Positions 23,475 to 33,600 of a stretch of 64,000 nt of DNA are shown here, piece by piece (the first letter of the stretch is position 1; each line of letters begins with the position of its first letter). The notes beneath the pieces are model-generated. The model ran no database searches. It was not told the DNA's origin and saw only the letters and a program-made list of their open reading frames with translations. This stretch comes from Sciurus carolinensis (Eukaryota > Chordata > Mammalia > Rodentia > Sciuridae). Position numbers and translations under genes: made by a program. Where the stretch lies: positions 110,408,643 through 110,472,642 of the forward strand of contig NC_062220.1 of assembly GCF_902686445.1 (NCBI RefSeq), written 5' to 3'.

Positions 23475-23985
23475 ACAATCTGTTTCAGCTGCTATTACAA
23501 AATGGTATGAAATTGGTGACTTATAAGTGTCATTGATTTGTCACTCTCAGGTCTAGAGGATGGAAGGCCAAGATCACCAGCACATTCTTTCTATTGAGGG
23601 CAATCTCATTGCAGATAGCCCCTTATCAGGGCTGAGGGATCTCTCAGAAGCTTCTGCTTTAAAGATTTTAATCCCAGGCATAAGAACTCCACCCTCATGA
23701 TCCAATCACTTCATAAAGTCCCAACCCCAATGCCATCCCTTGATAGTTAAAATTTCAACATTAAACTTTTTTTTATTAAATTAATTTTTATTTTTACAGA
23801 CTCTATTTGGATTCATTGTATGCAGATGGGGTACAGCTTTTCATTTCTATGGTTGTACACAATGCAGATTCACACCATTCATGTCATCATACATATTCTG
23901 TCTGTCTCATTCTACTACCTTTCCTTCCCCAACTACATTAAACTTGAAGGGAAAAAATTCATACTATAGCAGTTTGTTTACCTAC
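23475..23985 (-). mobile_element. MaLR/MLT1-type LTR, antisense, interrupted
   Basis: Antisense LTR landmarks are 'ctgtttcagctgctattacaaaatgg' near 23480, 'gaggatggaaggccaagatcac' near 23557, 'ccaccctcatgatccaatcactt' near 23690 and 'atttcaaca' at 23760. Its remaining end ('acttgaagggaaaaaattcatactatagca') continues from 23942, after a LINE-1 insertion at 23769-23934. Confidence 0.75.
23769..23934 (-). mobile_element. 166-bp LINE-1 3' end with perfect 11-bp TSD
   Basis: A short, strongly 5'-truncated L1 3' end in antisense: a T-rich tail at the low edge, then the 3' UTR block 'ggttgtacacaatgcagattcacaccattcatgtcatcata'. The direct repeat ACATTAAACTT flanks it exactly (23758-23768 and 23935-23945), and the MaLR LTR sequence is continuous across the join. 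Confidence 0.9.
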
Positions 23986-24555
23986 ATGTCATTTTTCAAT
24001 GAAGGCACTTGACTTTCCTGTATTTCAATTATTTCTAAGAAGTTTGAAACTACTCTTGAGCATTTGAGAAGAAATGATCCTGGGTACACCAGTGTATTTT
24101 TTCAGGTAACTTTATTAACTACAACAGAATTCAACTGTCTCTATTTGGTTTATCAAGTCTAACCCAAGCCTAGAGAGTATAGGAACCAAGGAAGGCTAGT
24201 CTTTAAAGGTACTATGTGAATAAAATTTTCCAACTACATCTGATACAATGCTTTACTTTGCTCAAGATTAAAGTCGAAGGAAAAATATTTTCAATGGCCG
24301 GGCTTGCTCTGAGCCAGGAGAGAGACAGCACTGTTAATAATGAGTGTCAGATTCTACAGAGTCATTCTTCAAAAAAAAAAAAAAAGTCTGGGACATTGTG
24401 ACCAGAAGGAGCTTGCATGATTCACTGGTAAGAAATGAAGTACCTTTGTCTTCCCTACTATTCAATTTTATATTATTGCATATAATAAATATAATTGACA
24501 AAATACTGATGTTAGATTTAAAATTATCATCTCAGTGTTTTCTTTTTTCTTAACA
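23986..24555. other. No gene; unassigned
   Basis: An A run at 24370-24385 and short open frames only. Confidence 0.4.
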
Positions 24556-24610
24556 TTACAGTTTTTTGTTCTTTTTAGATATACATGATAGTAGAGTGTA
24601 TTTTGACCTA

Positions 24611-24704
24611 TGAAGCATAACTTATTCTTATACATGAACTTATTCTTATTACATAACTTATTCTTATACATAACTTATACATGAAGCATAACTTATTCTA
24701 ATTA
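24611..24704. repeat. Local expansion of an 'aacttattctta' motif in the L1 3' UTR
   Basis: The motif CATAACTTATTCTTATACAT and partial copies recur four to five times within 94 bp. The homologous position at 57.01 kb and 63.69 kb has a single 'ttattctaattagg'. This is therefore a private tandem expansion in this copy. Confidence 0.85.
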
Positions 24705-25555
24705 GGATCCAAGTCTTGAGGTTGTACATAATGTAGAGTTTCACTGTTTACATATTCATATATATACATAGGAAAGTTATGTCCAATTCATTCTATCTTT
24801 CCTATTCCATCCTCCTTCCATTCCCTTCATTCTTCTTTGTCTGATGCACTGAAATTCTATTCTCCCCCAACCCGTGTTATGTATTAGCATCCACATGTCA
24901 AAGAGAACATTTGACTTTTGGTCAAAAAGACCAAGAGGGACTGAATTATTTCACTTAGTAAGGTATTCTCTAATTCCATCCATTTACCAGAAAATGCCAT
25001 AATTTCATTCTTCTTTATAACTGAGTGATATTCCCTTGTGTATATATACCACATTTTCTTTATCCATTCATCTATTGAAGTGCACCCAGGTTGGTTCCAT
25101 CACTTAGCTATTGAGTTGAGCTGCTATGAACATTGAGGTGGCTATGTGACTGAAGTATGCTGATTTTAAATCTTTTAGGTATACACCATGGAGTGGAATA
25201 ACTTGGTCAAATGGTGTTTCCATTCTTAGTTTTTTGAGGAATCCCCATTACTTCTTTCCATAGAGGTTGCACCAATTTGCAGTCCCACCAGCAATGTGTT
25301 GGAATACCTTTTCCATGTGAGGATCTTTTTTCCCACAACCTCACCAATATTTATTGTTACTTGTATTCTTAATAATTTCCATCCTGACTGGAATTGAGAT
25401 ATAGTCTCAGTGTAGTTTTGATCTGCATTTCTTTAATTGCTGGAGATGTTGGACATTTTTCATATATTTGTTGACCATGAATATTTCTTCTGTGAAGTGC
25501 CTGTTTAGTTCTTTTGCCCATTTATTGATTGGATTCTTTATTTTGGGGGTGGTAA

Positions 25556-25776
25556 ATATTTGTTTCATTTGGTTTGGTTTTGTACCAGGAATTAAACCCA
25601 GGGACACTTAACCACTGAGCCATATCTGGAGTCCTTTTTATATTTTATTTTGAGACAGGGTCTTCTCAAGTTGCTCAGGACCTTCATAAGCTGCTGAACC
25701 CGTCTTTGAACTTGTGATTCTCCTGCTTCACCCTCCTGAGCTGCTAGGATTACAGGCATGCACTACCATGCCTAGC
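25556..25776 (-). mobile_element. B1-ID dimeric SINE, antisense, inside LINE-1
   Basis: Antisense ID unit ('caggaattaaacccagggacacttaaccactgagccatat') then linker 'tatattttattttgagacaggg', then antisense B1 ending 'tgcactaccatgcctagca'. The L1 text resumes with 'ggtgttaaggtttttgagttc'. Probable imperfect TSD: GGGTGGTAA before, AGGTGTTAA after. Confidence 0.88.
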
Positions 25777-25925
25777 AGGTGTTAAGGTTTTTGAGTTCTT
25801 TATATATATCCTGGAGATTAATGCTCTATCTGAGGCACAGGTAGCAAGATTTTTCTCCCATTATGTAGGCTCTGTCTTCATACTCTTGATTGTTTCCTTT
25901 TCTGTGAAGAAGCTTTTAAGTCTTC

Positions 25926-27186
25926 TTAGGTGTTTGCAGTGTCTAGAAAAATGTGTTTGGCTCTAGTAAGTTTTTCTGTGTTACAAAAGATTTCAAAAAC
26001 AATTTTCCAGTAAATATGTTTTCCACAAACTAAATTTCTTCAGAAGGAAAAATATGTGATATCAAATTCTAATTCAGATGATTCACATAGTATTTACAAG
26101 GAGCTTATGATTAGCTTAGATTTTAAATTTAACTTTTTATTTCTTCCTTTTCTACTAATAGACTTAGTGCTACTTGTTTTGAATGAATATTATTTGATAA
26201 TAATTGAGTTCATTTATTCTTATTAGGCAATATAATACTAAACCCAAAATTGTTGGGCAAAATATTTCACCAAATTACAAGAAATGTGTAATAAAGTTTT
26301 ATCCTATTATAACCCTATGGTCAAATCTACTAGAGCTACAGATCTCTTAATGCTGTTAATATTTTTGGACTCTAATAACTTTTAGAGGATGTTATTATTC
26401 ATTAATATTATTATTTTATATGCTCCTGAGTTCAAAAGAGTGGGAAAACAAATAGGATTTTAAATGCTTCAAAGTAGTAATTCTGAATGATTGCTAATAA
26501 CTCTCCTACTCATATTTACTTTTCGATGTTATCACCAACTTTGTCAGAAAGAAGCAAGTGTCATGGTAATGTACCAGCAAACGTGGTGCAGTTGCTGTTG
26601 TTTGCTCTTAAATATTTAAGTTAATGCATTTATTTTTCAGGTGATTAATAGACTATTAATTAGCACTTATTCATTCATTGCAATCTAACCTCAAGGAATA
26701 AATAAATGAACATACTTTATAAATATAAAAGAATGCGAGGAAAACCGAATACTTGATCATCCATTAATATAACATATATACACATTATTAACTGAACATA
26801 ATTTTTGCTAAGTTTAAAGTTTTCTTACTTCTGAGATAACAGAATAACAGGAATATACCAATAAGGCTAAACTTTAAAATTCTCATAGCTTGGGAACAAA
26901 ATTTCTTTTTAACTAAATATTCAATAAATTATAATTAAATCTGTCAGTGTAACTGTGACTTTGCCTTATTTGTACTTAGAAAATTAGAAGACATTCAACT
27001 GGAGGCTTTGATTGAATCATAACAGCTGCTCGTCAGCGGTGCTCCAAAGCAGTTTAAATAATAAGGTCATGTTAGGAAACAAAAACCTGTGTTGGTGTTT
27101 GTGTCCTCAGCCAAGGACTCCTGTTTAGAAAGAGAAGTGATAGGAGTGTAGAGAGGTAGCTGATCTGAGGTAAGCAGTGTCTTCTG

Positions 27187-27190
<4 letters not shown>
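25926..27190. other. No gene; unassigned AT-rich DNA
   Basis: Very AT-rich, without open frames over 60 codons and without a recognisable repeat. Confidence 0.45.
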
Positions 27191-27192
<2 letters not shown>

Positions 27193-27227
<35 letters not shown>

Positions 27228-27290
27228 ATGTGAGCGTGTGTGCGTGTGTGTGAGAGAGAGAGAGAAGGAGAGAGAGTGAGAGGGAGAGAG
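27193..27290. repeat. Compound (TG)n(AG)n microsatellite
   Basis: TG units from 27193 to 27226, an interrupted GTGTGCGTGTG stretch, then AG-rich units to 27290. The overlapping minus-strand frames of 85-88 codons with Ser-Leu and Thr-His runs are artefacts of it. Confidence 0.97.
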
Positions 27291-27595
27291 ACAGATAGAT
27301 TAATGGACATTGTTGTTGAAACAAAATCCCAGCCTATAGCCCAAATGAAAGGGACAGATGTGAACATCTCAGAAGGAAGAGGGTAGGTCATCCTGCCTTA
27401 TGAACCGTGGGAGGTTCTTTTTCAGGGCAAGTTGAATTGAAACACCATCAAGGAACCAGGGTGGAAGCTCATTCCCAAAAGATGGAGGTTAGTGCCTAAT
27501 TTATGGAATGAGTTTCAAGAGCTCAACTTGTATATTTCTGGCTTAAGACAATAGAGTAATTCCAAAATTTTATCTTCTAAAACAAGGTCTTATAG

Positions 27596-27650
27596 TGCCA
27601 TTTATTTTCTCTCTCTCTTTTTTTTTTTTTTTTTTGCCATTTATTTTCTC
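27596..27650. repeat. Poly-T tract flanked by a 16-bp direct repeat
   Basis: TGCCATTTATTTTCTC occurs at 27596-27611 and again, identically, at 27635-27650. Between them lie only 23 bp, TCTCTC followed by T residues. Confidence 0.95.
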
Positions 27651-28260
27651 AATGACTCAGACTACAGTTTGTTGTGAGCCCATATAAATGAAGGTTCCCA
27701 CAGTTGGGCTGAGTTTCAAAAGGACTGATAACAGGCAAGAAGTAAATTGATGTACTGTTAGTTATATGAGAGAAGTTGGTGATTTATAGGAAAAAGTGAA
27801 GGCATGAGTTGTGTGTACCTTCTCACCAAACCCATTCCCTTTCCACAGTTATTCTCTCCTCATTGTGTTTGATAAATTGGAACACACTATGCACTTCCTC
27901 GTCAGAGCTGGAGACCTGGATCATCTGTAGAATGACAATTCTCCTAATTCTTCAGACCTAGCTGGTTCCTAGTCCTCTTAGGGTCTATTTCCTTCAGATC
28001 TCAAAAATTTCTCTGCTCTTTTTTCCATCATTCCTATTGTCAAAACTCAACCTGGTCTAAAAGTGGAGGATCACTGAGTGTACTCAGGAATAAGGATTCT
28101 CATCCATACTGGATTTGTATCATTTTTAAAGAAGCCTTGGGACTTCCAGACTTTAGAATTAAAGCTGGAATGAGTTGAGACCTTTGAGACTGTAGAATGG
28201 AAGCAATGTGACTTGCATGAAGTAATGACACATAAATTTAGGGAGAGGGGCGGGGTGGAA
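27651..28260. other. No gene; unassigned
   Basis: No recognisable repeat and no open frame over 60 codons. Confidence 0.4.
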
Positions 28261-28670
28261 TGCTATAGACTGAATCACATCCTTCCAAAAATTCTTATTT
28301 TGAAATTGTATCTCACAAGTTGACCTCATTTGGAGACAGGTCCTTTAAGGAGATAAGCTAAGGTTAAATGAAGTCATAGGATCAGGGCCCTTATCTGGTA
28401 GGATTAGTATACTGATCAGAATAAATATTAGGATCTATCTCTTTCTCTTTCTCCCTTTTGCTCTGTGTGCATGCACAAAGATTTCCTGTGAGCACACAGT
28501 GAGATAGCAGCTGTCTACAAGCCAAGAAAAGAGAATTCAGAGAAAAATACTGGCCTACTGGACCATGAATTTGGACATCTAGCCTCCAGAACTGTTAGGA
28601 AATATTTTTGTTATTATTGTTTAAGCTACCATTTTGTATTTTGTTAGAGAGCTTAAGCTGACTGATGCAG
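28261..28670 (+). mobile_element. MLT1-type MaLR LTR
   Basis: Sense LTR landmarks in order: 'tgctatagactgaatcacatcc' at the start, 'tgacctcatttggagacaggtcctttaaggag' near 28321, 'gaagtcataggatcagggccctta' near 28371, 'ctacaagccaagaaaagag' near 28515, 'ctagcctccagaactgttagg' near 28580, and 'gtttaagctaccattttgtattttgtta' near 28618. It is about 410 bp, normal for an MLT1 LTR. Solo copy. Confidence 0.85.
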
Positions 28671-29019
28671 ATTTTGGAAAACCACTTAGTTCCCTGTCTT
28701 TGCCTATTACCATATCCCTACATTAACATTGTCATTAGTCATTCTAAATTGCTCACAGCTCTTCAAATAAGATTTTGTTTCCACATGAGTTTTTTGGTTT
28801 TAAATAAGTCCTTTCTTTCTGGCATAAGCCTTTTTCATTTTTGCATCTTAATAAATGATTACTTAATCCCTTAAGACCAGATAAAGTTCTTTCCGCCAGT
28901 CTAAAGCCATTTGGTCACTTCCTCATTTTATTTTCCAAATGAATCTACCGAGCATTTAAATGATGAGGTTGTTCATTTACATGTCTCATTTCTTTGCCTT
29001 AGACTGTGAGTTTCTTGGT

Positions 29020-29210
29020 GCAGCATTCTTGGATTTGAACAGACTTATGTTCAAACCCTAACTCTGTGATTGATTATCTTTCTAAGTTAAACTCTCCAAG
29101 TAAATTGAATATGATAATAACTACTTGCTATGTTAATATGAAGTTTAATTGAGATCACATATTTCAAGTACCTGTCAACATATTCAATAGTAATAATGTT
29201 ATTTTTTAAT
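29020..29210 (+). mobile_element. MIR SINE, sense
   Basis: Follows the MIR order: 'ggatttgaacagacttatgttcaaaccctaactctgtgattga', then 'tgaatatgataataactac', then 'aattgagatcacatatttcaagtacctgtcaacatattcaatagtaat'. Strongly diverged. Confidence 0.6.
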
Positions 29211-30515
29211 TTATTAGCAAAACGTAAGCATTGGCATATCTTCAGCTGGAAATAATTATAAAAATGAATTAATGAGTAAATATATTAATGCAGGATTGGA
29301 AGCAATTATAAAAACAACTTAAAAGTAAAGAAAGCCAATACAGATAGGAAACTAGAAGTGACTCTGAAGGGTTATATGAAACAGGGTCTGCCAGTTGTAA
29401 AGGTGACCAGTTAAATTTTAAAGTAACTTCAAATACCTGGTCTGGTTCCCCCCACACTGCAACTAACAGTAGCAGCTTTTGCAGTGTGTGGATATTCTGT
29501 TCTTTATTGAATTTAATGTCCCACCCACTCATATCACACATTTCTGAAACTCATTTCCCTAAACCAATTTAAAAGACAGTTAAGGTCTCAAGGAAAGTCT
29601 GAAATTGATTGATTTTTTTGAAAAATTACAAACAGGTAAACAGCATTGGAAGACAATGGAGTAGAGGCCAATATTGGCTGACAGAACAGGTATGTTAGAA
29701 GGTAGAGTTTTCAAGTTTGTTTTTTGAACAACTAAAGTGTTTTACTTTCTTCAAAAGGAATCCACTTAAATTTTCAATGGTATTAAGTTAACCTACACAT
29801 CTGTGCATGAGGGAATATTTTAGAGTTCTTATAATTTTCAAAAAAATGTTTAATAATTTGTCCTTGTTTCTGGAAGTGTCAACTAGCATCTTATATCTAT
29901 CCTATTTTCACTTCTATACATGATTTTAATAATTGCACTCATCATACTACATTTAATTGATTAGTTGGACCTGTATGTTATTGTGTATAACAGGCCACTC
30001 AAAAGTGTTTTGAGCAAAATTTAAGGAGTGCAGAGAACAGTTGCATTGTCATGCACAGATGCTATGGCTAGTCTTCTGGCTCTCCTCATTGACATGAACC
30101 AGCAGTCAGGCCTGCAATAGCTCCATCTTTCCCTGGTCCTCTTACAGCTTCTTCAGCTTTTTGGATAATTGTTCATGTTTAGCTACATGGCAAAGATCCT
30201 TAATTTCTGCAGAATACACCCACCACTGAAGTTTGTGGAAAAAAATAGTTTACATTAGTTTCAGTTCATCCTCTTGGGCTTCATTTCATGCTTGGGAATA
30301 CCAGAGAGTTCTCCTCCAATATACCCGCACTTTGAATCTTTCCCTTCATCCTCCATTCCAACTTGTTTGTCCTGTGAACCTCACGTCCGGTCATCAAACA
30401 CAAAGATAACAGCCTTAGCACCACTGCTTGATCAGCTCCTACAATTGCACAAGGTCAAGTAACTAACAAATACTTTCATAGATATAAATAGATTTCTATC
30501 ACTATAGACACATAA
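29211..30515. other. No gene; unassigned
   Basis: A 90-codon minus frame (29269-29541) has no recognisable domain. The stretch at 29985-30170 has a looser, less AT-rich texture and could be an old LTR, but I could not match it. Confidence 0.35.
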
Positions 30516-30517
30516 AT

Positions 30518-30547
<30 letters not shown>
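30518..30547. repeat. (CA)n microsatellite, left of Tigger element
   Basis: About 14 CA units ending in CACACCC directly before the TA that flanks the DNA transposon. Confidence 0.95.
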
Positions 30548-30548
<1 letters not shown>

Positions 30549-30626
30549 ACAGGTCAAGCATCCATAATCTAAAATTCCAAAGTCTGAAATGCTCTAAAAT
30601 CCAAAACATAATGAGTGATGATTTAA

Positions 30627-30734
30627 TTTTCCAAGTGGAAAATTTATCACCTTACTTTATATTGCAGGTTGCAGTCAAAACATAGGCACAGAAAAATTTA
30701 CTTCCTTACTTTATATGGCAGGTTGCAGTCAAAA
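30627..30734. repeat. 54-bp tandem duplication inside the Tigger element
   Basis: Two adjacent units share CCTTACTTTATAT(T/G)GCAGG followed by TTGCAGTCAAAA (30650-30680 and 30704-30734), with the preceding 'aaaatttat' context also repeated. The spacing of 54 bp defines the unit; its exact start is approximate. Confidence 0.85.
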
Positions 30735-30762
30735 TGAAGGCTCACTAAAAATGTAGTATATA

Positions 30763-30850
30763 GGGGCTGGGGAGATAGCTCAGTCAGTAGAGTACTTGCC
30801 TTGCAAGCGCAAGGCCCTGGGTTCGATCCCCAGCACGTCAAAAAAAAAAA
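30763..30850 (+). mobile_element. Young ID SINE with perfect 16-bp TSD
   Basis: ID body (30763-30839) starts GGGGCTGGGGAGATAGCTCA and keeps an uninterrupted B box, GGTTCGATCCC (30820-30830), with its CpG. An A tail follows. TSD AAAAATGTAGTATATA at 30747-30762 and 30851-30866 is identical. The internal Pol III promoter looks intact, so the copy may be transcribable. It is inserted into the Tigger element. Confidence 0.95.
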
Positions 30851-31026
30851 AAAAATGTAGTATATAATTATCTTCAGGTTATATATAACACAAATAAACT
30901 TTGTGTTTAGACCTGGGCCCCATCCCCAGATATCTTAATGTGTATATACAAATATCCCTATATACAAAAAATCTGAAATTCAAAACACTTGGTGCCAAGC
31001 ATTTAGTATAAGGAATACTTGACCTG

Positions 31027-31052
31027 TACACACATGCACACACACACACACA
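31027..31052. repeat. CA-rich tract, right of Tigger element
   Basis: TACACACATGCACACACACACACACA immediately after the right inverted repeat, that is, in the same phase and class as the CA run on the left side. Confidence 0.9.
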
Positions 31053-33600
31053 TATGTAATGTGCATTTATTAGAAAAGCTGAAGAACCACAAATATTCAT
31101 ATAAATATACATATTTATAAAATAAATATAGTTACATACTTATAAAATAAATTAAAAAAAAATATATATATATATATGGCTGTTAGCATGCCCTCAGTAC
31201 ACTGTGACCTGCTAAGGATAAAAAGGATAAAAACTTCAGTGAACTGTGTTTATACCACTCTGTTACCAAGAACTAGCATATTGCCTGATTCTTTGTAGAT
31301 GCTATAAATATATTAATTAGTTTACATTTCAAAAGTCATTTTAAAATAAGAGACTGAACTACAAAATGCAAAAAATGGAAAAAGTTTCATGGGAAAATTC
31401 TCACAACATAAAACAATATAAGTAAAACATAGCTACAAATACCTATAGAACAACTGATTTTTACATAGGTTTTATATATGGTGACTGACTTAGGAAATAA
31501 GCCAGTGCCAAGGTGCTGATATATAAATCATTCAAACTCACATGGTCATAAAAGTTATGGGCTTAAATGAAAATAAATTTGGTGAATATAATCAAACATT
31601 AAGGTTTGAAACTTGGGGATAACCAATATTTAGGTAGAGAAAAGATTCCCAAAAGTAGACTTAGCATGAAAATCAGAGAGGCTATTGGTGAAATAAATTT
31701 TGAAAAGAAAGAAACAAATGATAATAGCATAATAAAAGTAAAATGAAGAGGAATGGCTGTAAATATGGCAGAAGGAACACATGAAGAAAACATGGAGGAG
31801 TTTTCATTCAGCACACCTTTACAGATCCTAGAAAGAAGTATCTGGTAGAGTGGTCATGGCACTATCCAGATTGCATTGACTGATTGAGTCAACTAGCAGC
31901 AAGTCATTTAAGACATTATATAAACTAGTTCTTTAAGATATATATTTTTTAAAGGAAGAAGAGAGAGAACACAGCATGCTACAGTTCCAGGGACAGTAAA
32001 ATTTATTTTGGGTATTTTAAACCTTAAAAACAATTGAGAATATCTATGTCTGAGTTAGTAGAGGTTAAAAAGAAAAGAATAGAATGTAAAGACTTTGAAA
32101 AGTAGAAAAATTCAATAGAGAAAGATCTTAGGTGCCTCAGGGAATTAGTTATCAAGCATTACAGATTTAGGAGCTTAAATAATAAAACCGCTCTCCCACC
32201 ATTCTAACTTAGCATCATCCATGGCAGATAAAGCTGACATTCTATACCTTTGGACATGGTACATAAATAAATATTAAAATTACTATTCAGGATTCTTTTT
32301 ATAATGGCTTAATTTGAATGTAATTCTGATTAAACTATTAAAAATTATAGAATGAGGGGCATTCTGCTACTTAGTTGGATGAAACCTTTAAAACAGTGGA
32401 TGTCATGACAAACAATTCAACTGACTCACTAAGTAAATAAATACTATGGTAAGACTGCTCTTCACAAAATAAACAAAGGGATCATAACGACCATAAGCAG
32501 TGTGCAGACATTGTGTTCTGTAAAAAATGCTCTATTTAAAAAGTAACATGTTTTTAAACATCAACATGTATTGAATATGAATTGCATATGTTAGAGGAAA
32601 AAAAATCTGAGTTTTGTCATTTTTAGACAATCATGGTGGTGAGGTCTGTAGGAGACTATCCTTATTATTAGAAAATGTTTGGTGAGTTCATGAGGAATGA
32701 AATGTCAGTATACAAACAGGTAGATGAAGACAGAAATAGTAAATGTGGCAAAATGTTCTCAACTGGTAAGTCCTGATAAGAAGTGTGTGTGTTGCTGTTT
32801 CTTTAACTTGCCCTTAGTTTCCTAAGTTTTCAAAATAAAGCAATAGAGGAAAATGAAATCTCTGCCTTCTCCTCCCTTTCTGAGCTGTGATATCAATTGA
32901 GACATGGAGTAAGGGGTGGAGAGAGAAGAGCTATTAATAAGGAGACCTTGTTATTCACCAATTCTGTATTTGCTAATTCACTTGCTTGCTAAAATTTATT
33001 TGCAACTCTCCAGATCAACTCTTGTGGCATTTTCATGCTCCTTCCCTGACATTTTGAGCACTGAAAAACTTGAGTTGTCAAATGTGCATATTCCCTGCTG
33101 AGATGGTCAAAGGGGATACTCTGCCTTCTTATCTCAGTTCAGACTGTAAACAAGTGTGCTTTCCATGGTCTATGTAGAGCTCTGGTTCTCAAACTTATAT
33201 ACCTTTGTTAGTGATTTCACTGTGATGTGCCTTATGGAGAAAATAATGTGTCTTAGATAAAGTCTATTTAGGTATGAGTTATGGTGCAGTTAGCTATGAG
33301 GGTAATGCTAACAAATCTAAAAAGTAAATATTGAATATGATGTCTTCAAACAGAGAGATATATACAACAAGGCTGTGTGTTGATCAGCTGATAAAAATGT
33401 TGTGATTAGAAATCCACAGGAATTGCAGGTCCCCTAAGAGCAATGGCTCAGTCTTCACTAATTCAGTGTTCACAGCCACTGTATGGAACATAATTATCAT
33501 GAATTTGAGAACCAGATATTCAGTCAATTAAATGTGGTTTTGGAGTCAAATGGGCTTGTATGCACCTGAATTAGGGATTTATCTATGCAATCACTCTCTT
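31053..33600. other. No gene; unassigned AT-rich DNA
   Basis: Includes a short (AT)n run at 31161-31178. Open frames are at most 71 codons and unrecognised. Confidence 0.4.

Larger units (their letters stand above)
24561..25925 (-). mobile_element. LINE-1 3' UTR and ORF2 C-terminal part, antisense, 5'-truncated
   Basis: It starts with 'ttttttgttctttttagatatacatgatagtag' (antisense 3' end, same as 56.95 and 63.63 kb). It passes the 3' UTR, then antisense ORF2 C-terminus ('gccataatttcattcttctttataactgag' near 24993, 'gggtcaaatggt'-type block near 25202, 'cagtcccaccagcaatgtg' near 25281), and stops near 25925 after 'gaagaagcttttaag'. A B1-ID SINE splits it at 25556-25776. A minus frame of 66 codons (25407-25607) is a scrap of ORF2. 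Dead copy. Confidence 0.9.
30550..31026. mobile_element. Tigger7-like non-autonomous DNA transposon, complete ends
   Basis: The terminal inverted repeats pair: CAGGTCAAGCATCC at the left (30550) and the reverse complement of CAGGTCAAGTATTCC at the right (ending 31026). Each side is flanked by TA (30548-30549 and 31027-31028), the target site of pogo/Tigger elements. The sub-terminal blocks rich in 'aaaatcc' and 'aaaacac', and the right-hand 'tttgtgtttagacctgggccccatccccagatatctt' block, match the Tigger7 type. It has no transposase frame. An ID SINE interrupts it, and an internal 54-bp segment is duplicated. Confidence 0.8.

Noticed and set aside
27067..27391. Ser-Leu and Thr-His rich frames on the minus strand
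   Set aside because: Produced by the compound TG/AG microsatellite at 27193-27290.
30763..30850. tRNA gene (also considered at 21448, 48563 and 53578)
   Set aside because: The tRNA-like boxes belong to ID SINEs: the body cannot fold into a full cloverleaf with acceptor stem, and each copy has a poly-A tail and TSD.
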